A DNA stretch of 64,000 nt from contig JAFYOS010000018.1 in assembly GCA_017560125.1 (NCBI GenBank), positions 310,001 through 374,000 of the forward strand, read 5' to 3'. The translations under genes were made by a program, and so were the position numbers. Source of the DNA: Bacteroidaceae bacterium. Lineage in GTDB: Bacteria > Bacteroidota > Bacteroidia > Bacteroidales > Bacteroidaceae. Under the pieces are notes generated by a model. That model searched no databases, was not told the DNA's origin, and saw nothing but the letters and a program-made list of their open reading frames with translations. This document shows positions 36,320-45,991 of the stretch, in pieces; within the stretch, counting starts at the first letter, position 1, and every line of letters starts with the position of its first letter.

Positions 36320-37258
36320 TTGGCTGGTGTGCAAGGATTAGTAATTAAAAATACAGGTAATATATACACCGTAAAAACCGACAATGGGGTGGTGGAGTGT
36401 CGCATCAAGGGCAATTTCCGCCTGAAGGAGATAAAGAGCACCAACCCTGTTGCCGTGGGTGACTATGTTACAATATCCATGCGCGAGGACAATACCGCCT
36501 ACATAAGCGATATACTTCCGCGCCGCAACTATATTGTGCGCAAGGCGTCGAACCTCTCCAAGCAGTCGCACATATTGGCCGCTAACGTCGATATATGCCT
36601 GCTTGTGATAACGGTCAACTACCCGGTTACATCCACCACGTTCATCGATCGCTTCCTGGCTTCGGCCGAGGCCTACCGAGTGCCCGTGGTGCTTGTCTTC
36701 AACAAGATAGACCTCTACGACGATGCCGACCGTGCCACCATGGAGCAACTGATGGCGCTATACACGGGCATTGGTTATCGTTGCGTCTGCACTTCGGCTA
36801 CCACAGGCGAGGGTATAGACGAGGTGAAGGAGATTGTCGGCGGGCGCATATCGTTGCTCGCAGGTAATTCCGGCGTTGGAAAATCGAGCCTTGTCAATGC
36901 CGTTTCGCCCGAGACAGCTGCACGCATTGGCGAAATTTCGCGCATACACAACAAAGGTATGCACACCACCACCTACTCCGAAATGTTCGAACTGATGCCC
37001 GGCAGCTACCTTGTGGACACCCCGGGAGTGAAGGGCTTCGGTACATACGACATGGAGATTGAAGAGATTGCCGATTATTTCGTCGAAATATTCAATTGCT
37101 CCAAGGGCTGCCGCTTCGGCAACTGCATACACATACACGAACCCGGATGTGCGGTGCTTCAGGCGGTGGAGCGTGGCGAGATAGCCCTGTCGCGTTACTC
37201 ATCATACCTTAGTATGATTGAAGAGAAAAAAGAGGGAAAATATAGAGCTTCAGAATAA
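36320..37258 (+). CDS. rsgA: Ribosome small subunit-dependent GTPase A
   Basis: A circularly permuted GTPase helping late 30S maturation. Order: N-terminal OB fold, G4 motif FNKIDLYD, P-loop GNSGVGKS, switch HNKGMHTTT, G3 motif DTPGVKGFG, then a zinc site in CSKGCRFGNCIHIHEPGC. The reading starts at a TTG directly after the frr stop, but Bacteroidota homologues begin with MxGLVIKNTG, which fits a GTG start at 36329; either non-ATG start is possible, giving 309 or 312 residues. Its stop overlaps the next ATG (TAATG), indicating translational coupling. Confidence 0.93.
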   Translation: MAGVQGLVIKNTGNIYTVKTDNGVVECRIKGNFRLKEIKSTNPVAVGDYVTISMREDNTAYISDILPRRNYIVRKASNLSKQSHILAANVDICLLVITVNYPVTSTTFIDRFLASAEAYRVPVVLVFNKIDLYDDADRATMEQLMALYTGIGYRCVCTSATTGEGIDEVKEIVGGRISLLAGNSGVGKSSLVNAVSPETAARIGEISRIHNKGMHTTTYSEMFELMPGSYLVDTPGVKGFGTYDMEIEEIADYFVEIFNCSKGCRFGNCIHIHEPGCAVLQAVERGEIALSRYSSYLSMIEEKKEGKYRASE

Positions 37259-39210
37259 TGAAAAACATATTTTTTGTAATATCACTGCTTGCGCTCCTAT
37301 GCGGGTGCAGCAGTGATTCGCGTTTATATATCAGTGGTAACGAACTGCTTTTCGACGGCCAGTGTGTGGCGCGTCTGCTGCCATGCGGCGACAGCCGTTT
37401 GCGCTGTACCGATGCGGTCGAGCGCATCGATGACAACACGTTGAAGGTGACACGTACATATACTGCCCTGTGCGACATCGACTCGGTGCGATTGACGCTC
37501 GATGTGAGCCACCTGTCGCCATGCGAGCAGATAATCATCCCCTCGGTGTGCTACAACGGCAATACATGGGGACGTGGCAAGGAACCCAAGGGTTATGCAA
37601 CGGACGGAGTGTGCCACACATACTCCTATCGTCGTACCCCCATCCCCGGTGCCACCTATTCGCGCAGTGACAAGTACTCGGTAGCCATGTGGGGCAAGCT
37701 GCCCGCGAGCGAGGCCGAGGCCTTCTCGTGCTCCATGCTCCCCGATTCGCTTTCGGTGACCCATTCGCTCATCATGCCCGAAGAGGAGCGCCCCTTTACC
37801 TATGTCGATAAGAATATATACGGCCCCGAGTACGTTGGCAAGCTCTCTATGAGCAGGGGCGAGAGCCGTTCAATAGAGGCCTACATCCTTGTATCGGCCA
37901 ACGATGGCGGCAACCCCATAGCCCCCTTCCTCGACAAGGCGTGGGCTATGTGCGACAAGAATTTCGCCAAGGTCATCCCCACCGACAAAGTGTGGGAATA
38001 TGGTATCAGATATGCTAAGGAGTCGTTGTGGGCCGAGGAGGGCGATTACAAGGGCTTCAGCATAGGCTTGGTGCCCGATGGCAACGGCGGTTGGAAACAG
38101 CGCCCCTTCATCAAGTACGAAATAGGCTGGTGCGGCCAGAATTCGTCGTTCATCAATTCGCTGCTCACCGACTATCTGAACGGTGGCGCCGCCGACTCCA
38201 AAGAGAAGGCGCTGGCAGCCCTCGACACATGGACGGCGCCCGCCACACAGCGTCCCAACGGCTTCTATGTCATCAGCTACGATAATATCCTTTCCGGCAA
38301 GCAGGGAATAGTTTCCGACGCTTGCAATCTGGGTACAGCTGCATACAATTTCTTCGAAACGGCTACGCTGCTCGAAAAATGCGACGAGCCCGCCCGTGCA
38401 GCCCGTGCCCGCGAGGTGGCGCTTGCCATCTGCGATTTTGTGCAGGCCGACCAGCTTGCCACAGGCGTCTATGGCAAGGGATGGAACGAGACGGGCGAAT
38501 GTCTTTATCGCGACGGCACCGTTGGCGCCTTCATGATAGCTCCCATGCTGTCGGCCTATGGCCTAACAGGCGATAAAAAGTATCTGACCTCGGCGCTCAA
38601 GGCCTACGACTACTATTACGACGAATTCGACCGTAACGGCTACACCACAGCCGGCGCCCTCGATACATGGTGTGTCGATAAGGAATCATCGATGCCCATG
38701 CTGCGAGCATCGTTGCAACTGTTCGATGTCACAGGCGATTCGGCCTACATCGACAAGGCCGAGCACATATCCTACTACCTCTCTACATGGCTGTGGCACT
38801 ATAAGGCTGCCTACGATGGCGATACCGATATGATGCTGTACGACTACAATACCTTCGGCGCAACCTCGGTATCGGTGCAGCACCACCACCTCGATGTGTA
38901 TGCCCTGCTGTGGGTGGGCGAGTGGTTGCGCCTTGCCGAGCTTACCGGCAACGATGTGTGGCGCGAAAAAGCACTCGCTGTGTGGACCAACGGTTGCCAG
39001 CTGATATCCGATGGCGCGCTCAATATAAACGGCCTTGTGCGCCCCGTAGGTGGTCAGAACGAGGCATTCTTCAATTGCCGTTGGGGCTTCGGTGGTACGC
39101 CCGGAAAATCGCGCATAAACAACTGGCTTGTTGCATGGCCGGGAGCCTTCCGCCTCGAGGTGCTTAGAAAACTGTCCGATTGGGCTGTGCTCGACGGCGA
39201 AAGCAAGTAA
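37258..39210 (+). CDS. Lipoprotein with six-hairpin-glycosidase-like C-terminal region
   Basis: A 650-residue lipoprotein with lipobox LLCGC near residue 17. A beta-rich N-terminal part (about 20-230) is followed by a helical region with repeated aromatic helices (for example FLDKAWAMCDKNF, AAYNFFETATLLEKCD, YYDEFDRNG, YALLWVGEWLRLAEL), the pattern of (alpha/alpha)6 carbohydrate-active enzymes. No family could be named with confidence, and the catalytic residues are unknown. Its ATG overlaps the rsgA stop, an unexpected partner for a probable periplasmic or surface protein. It ends before a bidirectional terminator. Confidence 0.7.
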   Translation: MKNIFFVISLLALLCGCSSDSRLYISGNELLFDGQCVARLLPCGDSRLRCTDAVERIDDNTLKVTRTYTALCDIDSVRLTLDVSHLSPCEQIIIPSVCYNGNTWGRGKEPKGYATDGVCHTYSYRRTPIPGATYSRSDKYSVAMWGKLPASEAEAFSCSMLPDSLSVTHSLIMPEEERPFTYVDKNIYGPEYVGKLSMSRGESRSIEAYILVSANDGGNPIAPFLDKAWAMCDKNFAKVIPTDKVWEYGIRYAKESLWAEEGDYKGFSIGLVPDGNGGWKQRPFIKYEIGWCGQNSSFINSLLTDYLNGGAADSKEKALAALDTWTAPATQRPNGFYVISYDNILSGKQGIVSDACNLGTAAYNFFETATLLEKCDEPARAARAREVALAICDFVQADQLATGVYGKGWNETGECLYRDGTVGAFMIAPMLSAYGLTGDKKYLTSALKAYDYYYDEFDRNGYTTAGALDTWCVDKESSMPMLRASLQLFDVTGDSAYIDKAEHISYYLSTWLWHYKAAYDGDTDMMLYDYNTFGATSVSVQHHHLDVYALLWVGEWLRLAELTGNDVWREKALAVWTNGCQLISDGALNINGLVRPVGGQNEAFFNCRWGFGGTPGKSRINNWLVAWPGAFRLEVLRKLSDWAVLDGESK

Positions 39211-39276
39211 TACACCAAGAAGGTGGCGATAAAATAGCATCGCCATTCTCTTGTGGCTTAGTATGAATGGTAAATA

Positions 39277-39305
39277 AAAAGCGCCGGATTTTGTCCGGCG
39301 CTTTT
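39277..39305. terminator. Bidirectional terminator between the lipoprotein gene and asd
   Basis: AAAAGCGCCGGA (39277-39288) and TCCGGCGCTTTT (39294-39305) form a perfect 12-bp stem with loop TTTTG and A/T tracts on both sides, between convergent genes. A weaker hairpin (TGGCGAT/ATCGCCA) lies at 39224-39245. Confidence 0.88.
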
Positions 39306-39331
39306 CTGTATCGTGTTAACGATTTATTCCA

Positions 39332-40339
39332 TTACTTCTTGGGGTTCTTTATAAGGAACTCGGCAATCTGAACGGCGTTCAGTGCAGCACCCTTCTTAAT
39401 CTGGTCGCCCACAATCCACATGGTGATTCCATTGGGGTTTGTGAGGTCCTTACGGATGCGACCTGCATATACGGGATCTTTGCCGGCAAGGAACAAGGGC
39501 ATGGGGTACTCCTTCTTCTCGGGGTTGTCCATGAGTACAAGGCCGTCGCCACCGGCGATAGCTTCGCGTACCTGCTCCACTGTCAAGGGCTCCTCGGTCT
39601 CTATCCACAACGACTGCGAGTGTGAACGAAGCGCGGGAACGCGTACGCATGTGGCGCTTACTGCGATGTCGCTGTGCATAATCTTGCGTGTTTCGTTGAA
39701 CATCTTCATCTCCTCCTTGGTGTAACCATTGTCGGTGAACACGTCAATCTGGGGAATGAGGTTGAAGGCAAGCTGGTAGGCGAATTTCTCCACTGTGGGC
39801 TCCTCGCCTGCAAGCACCTGGCGGTACTGCTCGTAGAGCTCGGCCATAGCCGATGCACCGGCGCCGCTGGCTGCCTGGTATGTCGATGCGTGTACGCGCT
39901 TGATGTGCGAAAGGTTTTCAATGGCCTTCAGTGCCACAACCATCTGTATGGTTGTACAGTTGGGGTTGGCGATGATGCCGCGGGGGGTGTCGTAGGCATC
40001 TGTGGGGTTTACTTCGGGAACAACAAGGGGTACATCGCTATCCATGCGGAATGCGCTTGAGTTGTCAATCATTATTGTTCCGTGCTTTGTGATGGTCTCG
40101 GCAAACTCCTTCGATGTGGAACCACCGGCCGATACAAAGGCGTAGTCGATGCCCTTGAAGTCGTCGTTGTGCTTGAGCTCCTTCACAGTGTAATCTACAC
40201 CACGGAAATTGTATGTTGTTCCTGCACTACGTGACGAACCGAACAATACAAGTTCGTCGAAGGGGAAATTTCTCTCGTCGAGTACGCGGAGGAACTCCTG
40301 TCCTACTGCGCCACTGACACCAACGATTGCTATTTTCAT
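39332..40339 (-). CDS. asd: Aspartate-semialdehyde dehydrogenase
   Basis: A 335-residue enzyme reducing aspartyl phosphate to aspartate semialdehyde with NADPH, the branch point to lysine, diaminopimelate, threonine and methionine. The NADP motif GVSGAVGQ is at 7-14, the catalytic cysteine is C128 in NPNCTT, and the family R/H region appears as [14 protein letters not shown]. Length is normal. It is a single minus-strand gene between two terminators or promoters. Confidence 0.96.
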   Translation of the reverse strand: MKIAIVGVSGAVGQEFLRVLDERNFPFDELVLFGSSRSAGTTYNFRGVDYTVKELKHNDDFKGIDYAFVSAGGSTSKEFAETITKHGTIMIDNSSAFRMDSDVPLVVPEVNPTDAYDTPRGIIANPNCTTIQMVVALKAIENLSHIKRVHASTYQAASGAGASAMAELYEQYRQVLAGEEPTVEKFAYQLAFNLIPQIDVFTDNGYTKEEMKMFNETRKIMHSDIAVSATCVRVPALRSHSQSLWIETEEPLTVEQVREAIAGGDGLVLMDNPEKKEYPMPLFLAGKDPVYAGRIRKDLTNPNGITMWIVGDQIKKGAALNAVQIAEFLIKNPKK

Positions 40340-40411
40340 TTTTTTATTTTTGTTTTGTGTTTATACTATTTTTCTTTTTCGCTGCCATTGTCGTTCAGCG
40401 CGAAAGCGCTG

Positions 40412-40419
40412 CAAAAGTA
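40412..40419 (-). promoter_or_regulatory. Bacteroides-type -7 box for asd
   Basis: On the minus strand TACTTTTG matches TAnnTTTG, about 70 bases before the asd ATG. No -33 box is clear. Confidence 0.55.
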
Positions 40420-40463
40420 CAAGAAAAATCGCATATAGTTGGATGTGTGTTGCTCTTTTTTTG

Positions 40464-40471
40464 TAAATTTG
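40464..40471 (+). promoter_or_regulatory. Bacteroides-type -7 box for tcdA
   Basis: TAAATTTG matches TAnnTTTG, 59 bases before the tcdA ATG. It is divergent from the asd promoter, the two boxes being about 45 bases apart. Confidence 0.55.
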
Positions 40472-40530
40472 CCAAAATGTGTAGATAAAAATGGGCGTTT
40501 GGCCTCTTTTTTGTAAAAAAACGGTTCATT

Positions 40531-41235
40531 ATGAGTGAAAATTGGTTGCAACGTACGGAACTATTTCTTGGCAGTGAACGCCTTGCGCGACTGGCCTCTT
40601 CGCGTGTGCTTGTCGTGGGGCTCGGTGGCGTAGGCTCGTGGGCGGCCGAGATGTTGTGCCGTTCGGGTGTGGGGCATCTGACCTTGGTCGATGCCGATTT
40701 GGTCGATGTTACCAACATCAACAGGCAGATGCCGGCGCTGGTATCCACGGTGGGACGTCCCAAATGCGATGTCGTTGCGGCCCGTTTGCGCGAGATAAAT
40801 CCGCAGGCCGATATTGTGGCTGTGAATATGTTTGTCGATGCCGATAATATCCCCTCGTTGCTCGATGGGGGCTACGACTACGTGGTCGATGCCATCGATT
40901 CGCTTCCACAGAAGGCTGCTCTCATAGTCGAGTGCTGGCAGCGTGGATTGAACATCGTTTCGAGCCTCGGTGCGGGTGCCAAGGGCGACCTGTCGCTCAT
41001 ACGCATCGGCGATCTGTGGCGCAGCGAGCACTGCGTGCTTGGCAAGAACCTGCGCCGTCTGCTGCGTGACTATCGTGGCAAATACCGTCTGCCGGTGGTC
41101 TATAGCATGGAGGATGCACGCAAAGATGCCCTTGCACCGTCGCCCGGTGGCGGCAAGCCCATAATAGGTACGGTCAGCTACTACACCACCACTTTCGGCT
41201 GTTATTTGGCAGCCTATGTAATTGAAAATATATGA
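40531..41235 (+). CDS. tcdA: tRNA threonylcarbamoyladenosine dehydratase
   Basis: A 234-residue E1/ThiF-like enzyme that cyclises the t6A37 modification of tRNAs to ct6A using ATP. The nucleotide-binding motif [13 protein letters not shown] is at about 30-42, then [13 protein letters not shown] and DAIDSLPQK with a C-terminal PVVYSMEDA stretch. Length matches TcdA. The ATP-binding-cassette gene that follows overlaps its stop codon by 4 bases. Confidence 0.9.
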   Translation: MSENWLQRTELFLGSERLARLASSRVLVVGLGGVGSWAAEMLCRSGVGHLTLVDADLVDVTNINRQMPALVSTVGRPKCDVVAARLREINPQADIVAVNMFVDADNIPSLLDGGYDYVVDAIDSLPQKAALIVECWQRGLNIVSSLGAGAKGDLSLIRIGDLWRSEHCVLGKNLRRLLRDYRGKYRLPVVYSMEDARKDALAPSPGGGKPIIGTVSYYTTTFGCYLAAYVIENI

Positions 41236-41900
41236 TAAGAATAGAGAATATAACAAAAAGCTTCGGCTCATTGCAGGTGCTCAAGGGTGTCGATTTGCAG
41301 ATAGGCAAGGGCGAGGTGGTGAGCATCGTCGGCCCCAGTGGCGCCGGCAAGACAACGCTTTTGCAGTTGATAGGTGCGCTCGACACGCCCGATGGCGGTG
41401 CCATATGGTTCGGCAACGAAAATCTGTGTGCCATGAACCGCAACCGCTTGGCCACATTCCGCAACAAGCATATAGGCTTCGTGTTTCAGTTCCACCAGTT
41501 GCTGCCCGAATTCACGGCGTTGGAGAATGTGATGATTCCTGCCCTTATAGCGGGTAAAGGACGCGCCGAGGCCGAGAAAGAGGCACTTGAACTGCTCGAC
41601 CTCATGGGGCTTGCGGCTCGTGCCAACCACAAACCGGCTCAGATGTCGGGTGGCGAAAACCAGCGTGTGGCAGTGGCGCGTGCGCTTGTGAACCGCCCCG
41701 ATGTGGTGCTTGCCGACGAGCCTTCGGGCAGCCTCGACAGCCACAATAAAGAGGAACTGCACAGGCTGTTTTTCGAGCTGCGCGACCGTTTCGGGCAGAC
41801 ATTTATCATTGTAACGCACGACGAGCACCTGGCGACACTCACCGACCGCACCATACGCATGGTCGATGGAGTGGTTTCCGACGATTCAAGTGTTAAATAA
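41232..41900 (+). CDS. ABC transporter ATP-binding protein, LolD-like
   Basis: A 222-residue ATPase of the MacB/LolD class. Walker A GPSGAGKT is near residue 35, the signature reads [15 protein letters not shown], Walker B is [12 protein letters not shown], and the switch histidine is in VTHDEHL. It resembles LolD, which powers release of outer-membrane lipoproteins from the inner membrane, but no permease gene (LolC/E or FtsX-like) is next to it in the window. Its ATG overlaps the tcdA stop (ATGA). Confidence 0.85.
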   Translation: MIRIENITKSFGSLQVLKGVDLQIGKGEVVSIVGPSGAGKTTLLQLIGALDTPDGGAIWFGNENLCAMNRNRLATFRNKHIGFVFQFHQLLPEFTALENVMIPALIAGKGRAEAEKEALELLDLMGLAARANHKPAQMSGGENQRVAVARALVNRPDVVLADEPSGSLDSHNKEELHRLFFELRDRFGQTFIIVTHDEHLATLTDRTIRMVDGVVSDDSSVK

Positions 41901-41925
41901 TAGTTAAAGTGCGGGTTCCCGTTTT

Positions 41926-41933
41926 TACATTCG
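41926..41933 (+). promoter_or_regulatory. Possible -7 box before the DUF4890-like gene
   Basis: TACATTCG differs from TAnnTTTG at one position and lies 47 bases before the ATG. Weak evidence. Confidence 0.35.
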
Positions 41934-41980
41934 TTTATTAACAGCGTCATATAGGTATAAATTTATAAAATCACAGAACT

Positions 41981-42556
41981 ATGAAGAAATTATTTATTCT
42001 TGCATTTATAATGCTATCTTGTATCAGCCTCAGTGCTCAAGAGAGACATTTCCCTCGTCGTGGCGAAGGTCAGCAGCCCGGACGACAGATGCAGCGTCGT
42101 AATTTCGACCCCGAAACGATGGCTCGCATGGAGGTCGATGCCATTAACGCCGCAGTGGGCCTCGATTCGTTGCAGTACCAGTTGGTATATATCCTCAAAT
42201 ACTCCGACATGTCTGCTATGCAGGACAGCATGAAGGTGCGCGGCGAGCGTATGAGAAAAATGGCCGAGAAGGGCGAAAAGCCTGCTGCTCCCCAGCGCGA
42301 CGACAAGAGCTGGGAAGAGATGCGCAAGGCAAGCCAGGAGATTATGAAAAAGCGCCGCGAGGCTATGAACGAGCAGATGAAGCAGATACTATCGCCCGAG
42401 CAGTATCAGAAATATCTGAAGTACGAGGAATCGAAGATGATGCGTCCCCGTCAGGGTATGGGTCGTCCCGGCGGTAAGGATGGCGCTAAGGGCAAGGATG
42501 ATGCCAAGGGAAAGAAGGGGTCTAAGGGTAAAAATCGTCCCGATAAGAAGAGATAA
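41981..42556 (+). CDS. Small exported DUF4890-like protein with lysine-rich tail
   Basis: A 191-residue exported protein with signal sequence (about 1-20, ending LSAQ). The centre is helical and highly charged (RGERMRKMAEKGEK, MKKRREAMNEQMKQ) and contains ILSPEQYQKYLKYE, the pattern of Bacteroidota DUF4890 proteins and loosely of CpxP/Spy periplasmic proteins. The last 35 residues are a glycine/lysine-rich low-complexity tail. A periplasmic chaperone-like role is possible but unproven. Confidence 0.7.
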   Translation: MKKLFILAFIMLSCISLSAQERHFPRRGEGQQPGRQMQRRNFDPETMARMEVDAINAAVGLDSLQYQLVYILKYSDMSAMQDSMKVRGERMRKMAEKGEKPAAPQRDDKSWEEMRKASQEIMKKRREAMNEQMKQILSPEQYQKYLKYEESKMMRPRQGMGRPGGKDGAKGKDDAKGKKGSKGKNRPDKKR

Positions 42557-42575
42557 ATTTTTTATAAATATCGTG

Positions 42576-42610
42576 CAATGGTCTGTCGTGTGGCAGGCCG
42601 TTGTTTTTTT
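42576..42610 (+). terminator. Terminator after the DUF4890-like gene
   Basis: CAATGGTCTGTC region and GGCAGGCCGTTG form an imperfect stem followed by seven T (42604-42610). Confidence 0.75.
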
Positions 42611-43016
42611 GTGCCTGTATGCGTGGTGGTGTGTATTGAAAATAATTTACAAATACATGCGTCGTTGTCGTGGTATTTGCCATCCTGTAGCGCTACCGAC
42701 TTCCTGCGATGGTTGTGCCAAGCTGTAATCATCGCAACTGTTGTTCTGGTCTAATAGCTCGCCGAGGATGTTCATTTTTTACGTGCAGCGTGGAATTTTG
42801 TGATGAATAACGAATCTTTTTTTATAGATTTTATTCCCGTTTATCGCGACTATTATTTATTCCTTATATATTTGCCTACGGATGGTTGACGATGCTGCAT
42901 CGAAAGCCGTGCGATTGTATAATGTTAAACGACGTTAAATCAGGGGGGGTAAAACCTTGCGGTTTTTATTGTAAAAATATTTACAAACGCTTCTCTCCTT
43001 GTAAAACGCAGTAATT
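42611..43016 (+). other. 406-base intergenic region
   Basis: After the terminator there is no supported gene before the fasciclin lipoprotein at 43017. The last 200 bases are AT-rich and contain a run of seven G (42943-42949) and T-rich stretches that could hold the promoter, but no clean TAnnTTTG box was found. No RNA gene was recognised. Confidence 0.6.
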
Positions 43017-44999
43017 ATGATAGGAACGATAAAGCGCCTTTTCTGCATGCTTGCAATAGCCTTGTCTGTGGTTGCCTGCACCGAGGAGATTGACGAGAGC
43101 AACCGCTATACCTTTACGGGCGAGACGATGGCTGATTTTTTGCTCAACCGCAGCGACCGCTACTCCCATTTCATCAATCTGCTCAAGCGAGCCGAGCTCT
43201 TCTCGCTGCTACAGACCTATGGGCAATATACGCTCTTCCTGCCCGACAACGCCTCGCTCGAAAAATATATTGCCGAGCAGGACAGCATCTACCATGCCAC
43301 CGAGGGCACACCCAAATTCCAGAATACCGGCATCACTTCGCCGCTGGTGCATGAGTTGAGCGACTCCATGGCTAACGTCATTGCCCGCATGCACCTGATA
43401 GAGAGGAACTACCACATGGCCGATTTCGGCGAGGGTGCGATAGGTAAATGGAATTTCAACGACAAGGCGTTGGTAATCAGCTACAATGTGGTTGATGAGC
43501 AGTTCTACATAATGCTCAACAACTGTTCGGCGATTGTAGATGGCGACAACGAAGTGGAGAATGGTATTGTTCACATAATAGACAAGCCCATAGACACCAA
43601 GCATGTCACCATAGCCAACCACATCATGGAGCAGGGCTTCTTTCAGATATTCAGCCGCGCGGTGGCCGAAACGGGCTATGTTAATGCCGTTTCCGACTAT
43701 ATTGACCATGCATATAAATTCCCCGAGGAGCATTTGGATTACTTTGGCAGGAATAAAAATAAATATATAAAATACACAGCCTTTGTGGAGCCCGACGAGG
43801 TCTATAATGCCAACGGCATATACAATCTTGACGACCTTGTGGCCTTTGCCGAAAAGTGGTACGGCACCGAGGATAGGGGCGACTATCGCAGCCCCCGCAA
43901 CGCGCTGTACCGCTTCGTGGCCTACCACTTCGTAGAGGGCGAATTGGCCTATAACCGCTTGGTGCCCACGCCCTCCGGTGCGGGGCAGTACGAAAATTCC
44001 TGCATCCCGGGGTTTGATCTATATAACTATTTTACCACCATGTATGGCAAGCTGTTGAAGGTGCTGAAGCCGCTGAGCAAGGGCAACCAAAATGTTTACA
44101 TCAATTACTCCAAACGCGAGATACCGTATAATTTCGAAATGCGTAAGCACTTGAATGTGCGTGTGATAGAGCTTACCGAATTCCTCAAAATGCGCGACGA
44201 GTATGCCACCTTCAACCCCGTGGCAGCCAACGGCATCATTCACCCTATAGATAAAATACTCATTTATAACGACGACGAGATGGCGGGCAACATACTCAAC
44301 GAGCGCATGCGTTTTGCTGCAGCCGCCTTGCTGCCCGAGCTCTCGAGCAACAATATATGGCTCAATCATTCATTTGATATTCCGGGCGATTTTTGTAAAA
44401 ACCTCCAACAGAAAGGCTCCGAGAAGTTTCTGGGTTATATTCAAATGCAGGGGTATAATTGCGATGTCTTGTTCTTCATAAATCGCTACGATTGGGCTTT
44501 CAAATTGCCACCGGTGCCAAGCAGGACATATGAAATAAGAATAAACGCAGAACTGCGTAAAGAACCTATCTCCAGAAATTATGAGGATAATCGCATGCAG
44601 GTGTATCTGGACGATAAAATATGCGACCTTCCCGTAAACTTCGATTTGTATGCGCGGGACGAACGTGTAGGCTGGCGCTCCGATGCCGAAACATACGATA
44701 ACGGTGCCGAGAATGACAAACAGCTGCGAAACAAGGGCTGGATGAAGGCTCCCGACAGTTTTATTAAGTCCAAGGATAATGTAAGAATGTCCGCAAGAGA
44801 TAACTATTCTCAAATGCGTAAGATCATAACTACCAAATATCTGAGCGAGGGCGAGCATTGGCTGCGTTTCAGGAATCTGGCGGAAGACGTGTTTAAGCTC
44901 GAAGATAGTTACGGGGTAGCCTATTATGATTTTAACTACATCGAGCTGGTGCCGTTGCGTATTATCAGCGACCCCACGCGCCCCGAGGACAGGCACTAA
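43017..44999 (+). CDS. Fasciclin-domain surface lipoprotein
   Basis: A 660-residue lipoprotein. The lipobox VVAC is followed by acidic residues (TEEIDE), the Bacteroidota signal for export to the cell surface. Two fasciclin-like modules are visible: the first with LLQTYGQYTLFLPDNASLEKYI and GIVHIIDKPI, the second later with GIIHPIDKILIYND. The C-terminal third is a different, beta-rich region with YEIRINAELRKEP and WLRFRNLAED, resembling the extra domain often added to these proteins. Such proteins usually accompany SusC/SusD uptake pairs or adhesion; none is adjacent. It is preceded by a long gap. Confidence 0.8.
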   Translation: MIGTIKRLFCMLAIALSVVACTEEIDESNRYTFTGETMADFLLNRSDRYSHFINLLKRAELFSLLQTYGQYTLFLPDNASLEKYIAEQDSIYHATEGTPKFQNTGITSPLVHELSDSMANVIARMHLIERNYHMADFGEGAIGKWNFNDKALVISYNVVDEQFYIMLNNCSAIVDGDNEVENGIVHIIDKPIDTKHVTIANHIMEQGFFQIFSRAVAETGYVNAVSDYIDHAYKFPEEHLDYFGRNKNKYIKYTAFVEPDEVYNANGIYNLDDLVAFAEKWYGTEDRGDYRSPRNALYRFVAYHFVEGELAYNRLVPTPSGAGQYENSCIPGFDLYNYFTTMYGKLLKVLKPLSKGNQNVYINYSKREIPYNFEMRKHLNVRVIELTEFLKMRDEYATFNPVAANGIIHPIDKILIYNDDEMAGNILNERMRFAAAALLPELSSNNIWLNHSFDIPGDFCKNLQQKGSEKFLGYIQMQGYNCDVLFFINRYDWAFKLPPVPSRTYEIRINAELRKEPISRNYEDNRMQVYLDDKICDLPVNFDLYARDERVGWRSDAETYDNGAENDKQLRNKGWMKAPDSFIKSKDNVRMSARDNYSQMRKIITTKYLSEGEHWLRFRNLAEDVFKLEDSYGVAYYDFNYIELVPLRIISDPTRPEDRH

Positions 45000-45067
45000 G
45001 CTTCGAGCTGTCCGAATGATGTGAAATATTTAATAGAGATGTTAAATACTGCTTGTTGGTGAAAATA

Positions 45068-45106
45068 GGCGGGCGTTTATTGTTTTTTAACAAATAAGTG
45101 CCCGCC
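45068..45106 (+). terminator. Long inverted repeat after the fasciclin gene
   Basis: GGCGGGC (45068-45074) pairs with GCCCGCC (45100-45106) around a T-rich centre with partial further pairing. No clear T run follows, so it is a weak terminator candidate. Confidence 0.5.
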
Positions 45107-45134
45107 ACACCTTATTCGTTTATTTATAAAGTGG

Positions 45135-45142
45135 TATCTTTG
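45135..45142 (+). promoter_or_regulatory. Bacteroides-type -7 box for the thioesterase gene
   Basis: TATCTTTG matches TAnnTTTG, 60 bases before the ATG at 45203. It argues against in-frame starts further upstream. Confidence 0.6.
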
Positions 45143-45202
45143 CCACGGGCGCAACGAGCAGAATGTGCCCACAGAGATTGCAATAATTTAATCGGATATA
45201 TT

Positions 45203-45967
45203 ATGGAAATTTTACCCAAAATAGATCGCTTTGATTTCGAGGTCGATAAGACAACAGTAGATAAACTGCACCGCATGCGCCCCAGTGCATTGTGCAATAT
45301 GATGTTGGCTTGTGCCGGCCGTCATGCCGATGCCCGCGGCTTCGGCGCCACCCGCAAGCTTGGTTGGGTGATGGCTCGCATGGTGCTCGATATAAAGAAT
45401 ATACCCCTCGGCTCGCAGCCTTTTACCATAGAGACATTCATCAAGAACGCCTATCGCGGTTTCACCGACCGCTGCCTGCGTGCCATCGATGAGAATGGAA
45501 ATGAAATGGCAGCCATGATGTGCACATTTGCCATGATTGACCTCGATACACGCGCGCCGTTCGATTTCGACAGCGAATTCCACGACCGCTTTATCCACTA
45601 CCTTACCCCCGAGGAGCCCTTCAGCATTCCACGTGTGCCCTCGCCCCGTCGTTGCAGCGTAGAGGATGTAGAGGCGGTTCATCGCCGCATACGCTACAGC
45701 GATGTGGATATAAACGGCCACATGAACAGCATACGCTACATAGACCACATAATGGATATCCTTCCGCTCGACTACCTTTATACCCACGATTTCAGCCGTT
45801 TTGTGGTTGCCTACATGCAGGAGGCCAAGCCCGGCGAGGGATTGAACTACTACATGAAGGAGGTAGAGGAGGATACATTCTACGTGCAGATTGTGAAGGA
45901 TAGCGGCGAGGCTATATGCCGTTGCGAAATGAGCTTCCTTCCCCGCCCCGAGGTAGATGAAGATTGA
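45203..45967 (+). CDS. Acyl-ACP thioesterase
   Basis: A 254-residue double hot-dog thioesterase, FatA/FatB-like (PF01643), releasing fatty acids from acyl carrier protein. The RGFTDRCLRAIDENGNEMA stretch and the second domain RIRYSDVDINGHMNSIRYIDHIMD (the aspartate/histidine active region DxNxHxNN type) are typical, and the length matches bacterial members. The ATG at 45203 is chosen because the upstream in-frame segment overlaps the promoter. It is convergent with the RND operon, with a terminator between. Confidence 0.9.
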   Translation: MEILPKIDRFDFEVDKTTVDKLHRMRPSALCNMMLACAGRHADARGFGATRKLGWVMARMVLDIKNIPLGSQPFTIETFIKNAYRGFTDRCLRAIDENGNEMAAMMCTFAMIDLDTRAPFDFDSEFHDRFIHYLTPEEPFSIPRVPSPRRCSVEDVEAVHRRIRYSDVDINGHMNSIRYIDHIMDILPLDYLYTHDFSRFVVAYMQEAKPGEGLNYYMKEVEEDTFYVQIVKDSGEAICRCEMSFLPRPEVDED

Positions 45968-45991
45968 TATTTTCCATAACCGCAAATAGAT

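Noticed and set aside
42943..42949. Run of seven G upstream of the fasciclin gene as a phase-variation tract
   Set aside because: The run is short, lies about 70 bases before the ATG and outside any coding frame; nothing else supports phase variation.
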